A DNA stretch of 64,000 nucleotides from Paraescarpia echinospica. Lineage: Eukaryota; Annelida; Polychaeta; Sabellida; Siboglinidae. Shown one piece after another: positions 62,232 through 64,000 of this stretch. Position numbers and translations under genes: made by a program. Position 1 is the first letter of the stretch. Each line of letters starts with the position of its first letter. The stretch spans positions 90,030,121-90,094,120 of the forward strand of contig CM034531.1 in assembly GCA_020002185.1 (NCBI GenBank), written 5' to 3'. Under the pieces are notes generated by a model. That model did no database searches. It was not told the DNA's origin and saw only the letters and a list, made by a program, of their open reading frames with translations.

Positions 62232-64000
62232 TTGTTAAAAGTTTGCTAGAGGGAGTAATCTAGGGTAGATTAAAAGTAGGCGATTTGCGAGCGATAATTG
62301 GGGACTTTATACTTAATGTAATCGGAACGTTGTCGTGAACGACAATAGAATAGCGTTATTTGAGATAATCGATGTAGTTAGATGAGTAATTAAAACTTGA
62401 AATAACAACCTTTTAAAGTGTATATTAGTACACAGGAAACAGTCTTTGTAAAGACTACCGTGTATCTAAGCCTAACTTGAATACATTGTCATCGACATCG
62501 TAACTAGGTAAGGCACGGTGTGTCACTGTGTGTTAACAAATATAACTAACTATAACCTAAACAATCTGGTGTAAATTGTACACAGAAAAGTTTTTTCAAA
62601 GACTATATAAAACTATTTTGAACATAAATAAATTATGATATGGCACCTTGCAAGCGGCAACTCAGGGCAAAACGACACTTAATTTGCAACGACTGCCAGA
62701 GCTGGGTGGATTTTGCGTTGTCTGGCTGTCCGAAATCATGGGCAGAGACCAAAGATGACGGATTCACCTTTCGGTGTATGGGGTGTTTGAGGGTGGAATG
62801 TCTGATGAAGGAGGTGTGTAAGTTGACGGATATAGTAAAGGAGATGGAGGTGAGACTCAACATAGAAATAGATGGAGCAGAGAGGGATGACGCGGAGAGA
62901 GTTGAGAATTCTACAACACAGAAGGAGCAGAGTTGTGACACGGAGACTGAAGAAAGGAGACTGAGAGAAGGGAAGGTGACCGGTGTGAAGCAACAAGAAA
63001 GACAGAGGGACGGAGGAAAAGTGTTCGGCAGAGGAAAAGAAAACGGGTCAATGGGGATAGATCAACAGGTAATCAGACTGTAGAGAACAAGGAGAGACGC
63101 GACAGCGAAGCAGGTGGTGAAGAGGTAGATACCACAGAGGCAGTTGGTAAGACTGTGAGACAGAAGACTGATGGAAGAAGACAGAGTGTTCAGCAAAAAA
63201 CAGAACACATGACAGGCGTGAAGGTGACAGGGGAGAAAGTTACCGTAGTGAAGGAGGTAGCCGGGGAAAAGGGACGGGAGAGGAGAGAAGAAAATGTGAT
63301 GGGAGGAAAGAAGAAGGGACGAAAGGAAGTGAGAGTAAATGTGCTAGAAGAGAAGATGACAGGAGGAAAGGGGACAAGAGAAAACGCGACAGGAAAGAAG
63401 GGAATGGAAGAGAATGTGACAGGAGAGAAGACGACAAGAGGAAAAGACAACAACCAGACATATGCAAACCGGAGGAGCTACTCCGAGGCAGTGATTGAGG
63501 GGGCAAGGAGAAAAGAGAGAGAGTTTAAGGGCGATTCAATTCTGAGAAAAACAGACAAGACTATATCCGAGGGGAAGGACGTTGTTGTATGTCTACCGGG
63601 GGCTAGGATAGAGCATGTGACCGAAAGGGTAGAGAAGGTATTGGGGCATGGCAAGGGAGGATCTATACTAGTACACGTAGGGACAAACAATGCAGACAAG
63701 GAGGGAACAACAGGGATAGTTCAGAAGTACAGACATCTAGTGAGGAAGCTAAAGAAGACAAGAGTGGAACAGGTTGTTCTCTCAGGAATTTTGCCAGTAA
63801 TGGGAGGAAGGGGGGCAGCATACACAAAAAGTAAGAGGATGGCGATCAACGCATTAGTTGAGCAGATGTGTGAAGAAGAGGGCGTGGGAGTCATATATTT
63901 ATGGGGGTACTTTGTTAGGAGAGAAGATATGTACATGAGAGATGGCCTCCATCTAAGTGGAAAGGGGGCAGCAGTATTCTCAGAGAATCTGCTGCGATCT
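62232..64000 (+). mobile_element. CR1-type LINE, copy F (5' end, runs off window)
   Basis: The 5' untranslated region (62232-62639) matches the reverse complement of 36130-36548, so its left limit is probably near the true 5' end of the family. ORF1 follows and continues to the window edge. This copy appears to have the 5' end that copies A, B and C lack. Confidence 0.88.
62640..64000 (+). pseudogene. CR1 ORF1: Cys-rich N-terminus, charged linker, esterase
   Basis: From the ATG at 62640 the protein begins APCKRQLRAKRHLICNDCQ and has a cysteine pattern C..C...V.FAL.GC (62690-62730) then RCMGC (62774), a PHD/RING-like zinc-binding arrangement. A coiled-coil-like helix CLMKEVCKLTDIVKEMEV follows. 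After a TAG at 63081 and a frame change, a Lys/Gly/Glu-rich linker (63090-63470) built of 'GEKVTGGK'-like degenerate repeats leads to the esterase: KGDSILRKTDKTI (63532), VHVGTNNAD (63675), LSGILPVMGG (63780), and DGLHLSGKG (63940). The catalytic Ser, Asp and His of the SGNH type are kept. Incomplete at the window edge. Confidence 0.85.

Overview
The window is eukaryotic nuclear DNA from an animal, most likely a marine invertebrate; a mollusc or annelid is plausible but the sequence does not settle it. The background is AT-rich and intron-bearing, full of (CA)n/(TA)n microsatellites, and crowded with decayed non-LTR retrotransposons. No rRNA, tRNA or CRISPR feature was found by eye. Only one convincing intact host gene is visible, a small three-exon gene for a secreted cysteine-rich peptide at 40.1-41.5 kb.

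Region by region: 0-5 kb is mostly non-coding repeat-derived DNA. 5.0-6.8 kb is a minus-strand CR1-type LINE with an esterase-type ORF1 and an endonuclease. 7.1-8.8 kb is a plus-strand LINE reverse-transcriptase relic of another clade. 10.4-11.7 kb is a hAT transposase relic. 12.1-14.9 kb (minus) and 16.4-18.3 kb (plus) are two degraded LINEs, and between them at 15.1-16.3 kb is a broken PIN-like/CXC gene of the type scattered through invertebrate genomes.

18.56-27.7 kb is the centrepiece: a GC- and CpG-rich Polinton/Maverick (a virus-like DNA transposon) sitting in AT-rich host DNA. It carries a protein-primed family B DNA polymerase on the plus strand and, convergent to it on the minus strand, a NADAR-domain gene, an A32-like packaging ATPase, two small conserved Polinton proteins, a small membrane protein, a retroviral-type integrase with C-terminal chromodomain, a second small membrane protein, a fragment of a second conserved gene, a double-jelly-roll major capsid protein and an adenain-like protease. 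Nearly every gene has frameshifts or stops, the polymerase motif C has lost its first aspartate, and an internal deletion fuses two structural genes, so it is a dead copy. The NADAR gene is the unexpected cargo.

28-40 kb holds a tandem-repeat/TATA region, three more LINE relics, a degenerate minisatellite at 34.4-34.8 kb and two oppositely oriented CR1 pieces. 40-50.6 kb holds a family of Cx3C peptide genes: one intact, one strong exon on the minus strand, one decayed copy and one truncated duplicate, interleaved with the best-preserved CR1 copy (42.3-45.0 kb), a further CR1 3' end (46.8-47.3 kb) and long (CA)n tracts. 50.8-57 kb is AT-rich non-coding and microsatellite DNA. 57.4-59.35 kb is a Ginger/GIN-type integrase with a C-terminal OTU cysteine-protease domain. 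60.4-61.0 kb is another LINE 3' end, and from 62.2 kb a CR1 5'UTR and ORF1 run off the right edge of the window.
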